From UBA6911 sp964481255 (GTDB taxonomy: Bacteria > Acidobacteriota > UBA6911), in NCBI GenBank assembly GCA_964481255.1, contig CAYZTZ010000002.1:1-64000 (forward strand): 64,000 bases of DNA. The letters run 5' to 3'. Below the pieces are notes generated by a model, which made no database searches, had not been told where the DNA came from, and saw only the letters and a list, made by a program, of their open reading frames with translations. How positions within the stretch are numbered: the first letter of the stretch is position 1; each line of letters starts with the position of its first letter. A program made the translations under genes and the position numbers. Shown here piece after piece: positions 62,175 through 64,000 of this stretch.

Positions 62175-63179
62175 ATGCAGTCTCAAATCCGCAGCACCCG
62201 CAAATCGCAAGCTCCCCGTGAAAGGCCGTCCGCCTCAAGCGCCGCGAGGCGTTTCCGCCTTATGATGTCTGCAATCCTGCTCTTGTCCTGCGCATCGGAG
62301 ACAGGATGTCGAGACCCGCGCGGCGACGATCGGACGGTTTCGCGGCTGAGCCCCGGCGAGGCGGGGCGGGCAATCTACACGGACGGCATCGGCAGGAAAG
62401 TGCAGATCCCCAGGCATCCGCGGCGCATCATATCCCTGGCTCCGGATGTGACGGAGACCCTGTATCTCCTCGGGGCCGGCGACCGGCTCGTCGGCAACAC
62501 CACCCAGTGCAACTGGCCCGAGGCGGCGAAATCCAAACCTAAAGTGGGCGACCTGCTCAATCCCAACTATGAAGTCATTCTGGCCGCCAACCCCGACCTT
62601 GTGATTTCGTCCACTGCGGGCAACGACCGCGCGGCGGTGATGAAGCTTGTGGATCTGGGAGTCCCGGTTTACGTGGTCGCGCCGCGCACCGTGCAGAGGA
62701 TCTTCCAATCCGTGGAGGACATCGGGCGCATCACGGATTGCGCCGACCGCGGTTTTCAATTGGTCGCCGAGATGAAAGAGCGGCTGGAAAAAATCCGCAG
62801 CCGCATTAACGGTCTCCCCAGGGTTCGCGCCTTTTTCATTACGTGGTTCGACCCGCTGCTGGCCCCGGGGAAGGACACATTTGAAAACGACGTGCTGAGC
62901 CTCGCGGGCGTGACCTCGATTACGGCCGATATCCCGCAGTTTTACCCGCGGTACAGCCTCGAACAACTGCTGGTCCAGGATCCGGACGCCATTCTCACCG
63001 TCCGGCAGGAGGGTAATCCCATTCCCGATTTCAGAAGGATCGCCGGATGGAAAGATCTGCGGGCCGTTCGCGAAGGGAGAGTCTATATCTTAACCGAATT
63101 CCTTCAGCACCCCTCGCCCTTGTTCGTCGACGGGGTGGAGGAACTCGCGCGAAAGCTTTACCCGGAGCGTTTCCCATGA
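62175..63179 (+). CDS. ABC transporter substrate-binding protein, BtuF/cobalamin type
   Basis: The 334-residue protein has an N-terminal basic region and a hydrophobic segment ending in a lipobox-like SETGC, so it is probably a lipid-anchored periplasmic protein. The body shows the FecB/BtuF fold: GRKVQIPRHPRRIISLAPDVTETLYLLGA cut here at RRIISLAPDVTETLYLL, VGNTTQCNWPEA, NPDLVISS, and GVPVYVV. Position behind a cobalamin riboswitch and ahead of a BtuC-like permease argues for corrinoid uptake. The start at 62175 leaves a long n-region; ATG 62262 is an alternative. Confidence 0.9.
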   Translation: MQSQIRSTRKSQAPRERPSASSAARRFRLMMSAILLLSCASETGCRDPRGDDRTVSRLSPGEAGRAIYTDGIGRKVQIPRHPRRIISLAPDVTETLYLLGAGDRLVGNTTQCNWPEAAKSKPKVGDLLNPNYEVILAANPDLVISSTAGNDRAAVMKLVDLGVPVYVVAPRTVQRIFQSVEDIGRITDCADRGFQLVAEMKERLEKIRSRINGLPRVRAFFITWFDPLLAPGKDTFENDVLSLAGVTSITADIPQFYPRYSLEQLLVQDPDAILTVRQEGNPIPDFRRIAGWKDLRAVREGRVYILTEFLQHPSPLFVDGVEELARKLYPERFP

Positions 63180-64000
63180 ACCGTCTTTCGGGGATGAAAA
63201 TCATCGTTGTGAACCTTTCGCTGCTGGGCGTCTGGTTCGCAGCGGCCGTGCTTTCCCTGAATGTCGGAAGCGTGTCCATCCCGGTCCGCACAACGCTGCG
63301 GCTCGCGCTCCTTTCCCTGACGGGGAGCGGCCCCGGCGGCGACCCTCTTGAATCCGTGCTTTTTTCCGTCCGGCTCCCCCGCGTTCTGCTGGGTTCCCTG
63401 GTCGGGGCCGGGCTGGCCGTCGCCGGAGCAGCCTTCCAATCCCTGCTGCGAAATCCTCTGGCGGATCCCTATGTACTCGGCGTGTCCACGGGGGCATCCA
63501 TGGGCACGATCCTCTACTCCATTTTCGCCGGATGGATGGGAGTCGCTTCCGCCGGCGCGGGCTTCGTCTACGGGCGCCCGGTTGCCGCTTTCCTGGGAGC
63601 CGTCCTGACGATTGCTGCCGTGTACGCTGTGGCGGCGGGGTCGCGCCGCGGAGGGGAAAGTTCGCAAAACCTGCTGCTCGCGGGCATCATCCTGGCGTCC
63701 TTCCTCTCCTCCATCAACGTCTTCCTCCTAACCAGCACCCATCAGGCCGACCTGCGGGGAATATTTTACTGGCTTATCGGCGACCTGAGCCGGCCGGTGG
63801 ACGCGTCGATCTACCCGGTGACCATCCTGGTTTTCGCGGGCTTTGCGATCCTCTACCTTTTTTCACACAGTCTGAACCTGATCGGAATGGGGGAAAACGA
63901 TGCCATGATCCTCGGCGTCGAGGTGACAAGGGTCAAGGCCTGCGTCTATGTCGTTGCCTCGCTCGTGACGGGGGCGGTCGTGTCGGTGAGCGGACCCATC
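63176..64000 (+). CDS. FecCD/BtuC-type ABC transporter permease (runs off window)
   Basis: The 275 visible residues form a polytopic permease. They include VRLPRVLLGSLVGAGLAVAGAAFQSLLRNPLADPYVLGVSTGAS cut here at RLPRVLLGSLVGAGLAVAG and NPLADPYVLGVSTGAS, the family signature for metal-chelate and vitamin B12 importers, and GIFYWLIGDLS. The start overlaps the preceding stop by 4 bp. The C-terminus lies outside the window, where an ATPase gene is expected. Regulation should follow the upstream riboswitch. Confidence 0.93.
   Translation, partial: MNRLSGMKIIVVNLSLLGVWFAAAVLSLNVGSVSIPVRTTLRLALLSLTGSGPGGDPLESVLFSVRLPRVLLGSLVGAGLAVAGAAFQSLLRNPLADPYVLGVSTGASMGTILYSIFAGWMGVASAGAGFVYGRPVAAFLGAVLTIAAVYAVAAGSRRGGESSQNLLLAGIILASFLSSINVFLLTSTHQADLRGIFYWLIGDLSRPVDASIYPVTILVFAGFAILYLFSHSLNLIGMGENDAMILGVEVTRVKACVYVVASLVTGAVVSVSGPI

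Overview
The window is a GC-rich chromosomal segment of a Gram-negative bacterium. An outer membrane is implied by LptD, an O-antigen ligase, a Wzm/Wzt O-polysaccharide exporter and an RND efflux pump. A BshC-type cysteine ligase, a PQQ-propeller protein fragment, several SSS symporters and the general protein style fit Acidobacteriota or a related phylum best. That placement is an inference from gene content, not from a marker tree. The sequence is a scaffold: a run of exactly 100 Ns (23307-23406) marks an unresolved gap inside a repeat.

Left part (1-23 kb) is mostly housekeeping. It holds the end of a propeller protein, a GT87-type membrane glycosyltransferase and a sodium:solute symporter. 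The glycolytic operon gap-pgk-tpiA-secG-tRNA-Leu(GAG) lies on the minus strand. A sugar-kinase-like phosphotransferase and a SLOG-family putative molybdenum carrier follow, then proBA, groL and divergent lptD. Next come folK, a strongly divergent panC, the operon dacB-moaD-moaE, and the minus-strand unit ffs (SRP RNA)-dnaX-recR.

Middle part (23-45 kb) holds an RND efflux pair, a secreted protein of unknown function, an NFACT/RqcH protein, an alpha/beta hydrolase, a mannose-1-phosphate guanylyltransferase, argG, bshC, a second SSS symporter and two hot-dog-fold proteins in convergent overlap. A long minus-strand series follows: small hypothetical gene, queG, a DUF5658-like membrane protein, a CitE-like lyase, a MoxR ATPase and a VWA/CoxE-like protein.

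Right part (45.5-59.6 kb) is a surface polysaccharide locus: nucleotide-sugar epimerase, GT4, O-antigen ligase, DUF1972-type GT, Wzm, Wzt with a C-terminal recognition domain, a GT2-GT4 fusion, a DPM1-like GT2 and three more GT2 enzymes. The leader of one gene carries an ops/JUMPstart-like motif. The window ends with tsaD, mtnA, and a promoter plus cobalamin riboswitch ahead of a BtuF/BtuC-type uptake operon that runs off the edge.

The most unusual signal is a dispersed family of 7-bp tandem arrays (unit AGCGGTY) at four intergenic loci. At three of them two arrays face each other as inverted repeats around a 90-230 bp core. Three genes (lptD, argG, the VWA gene) have stop codons formed by the array itself. 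One core holds a 44-codon ORF with a ribosome binding site.
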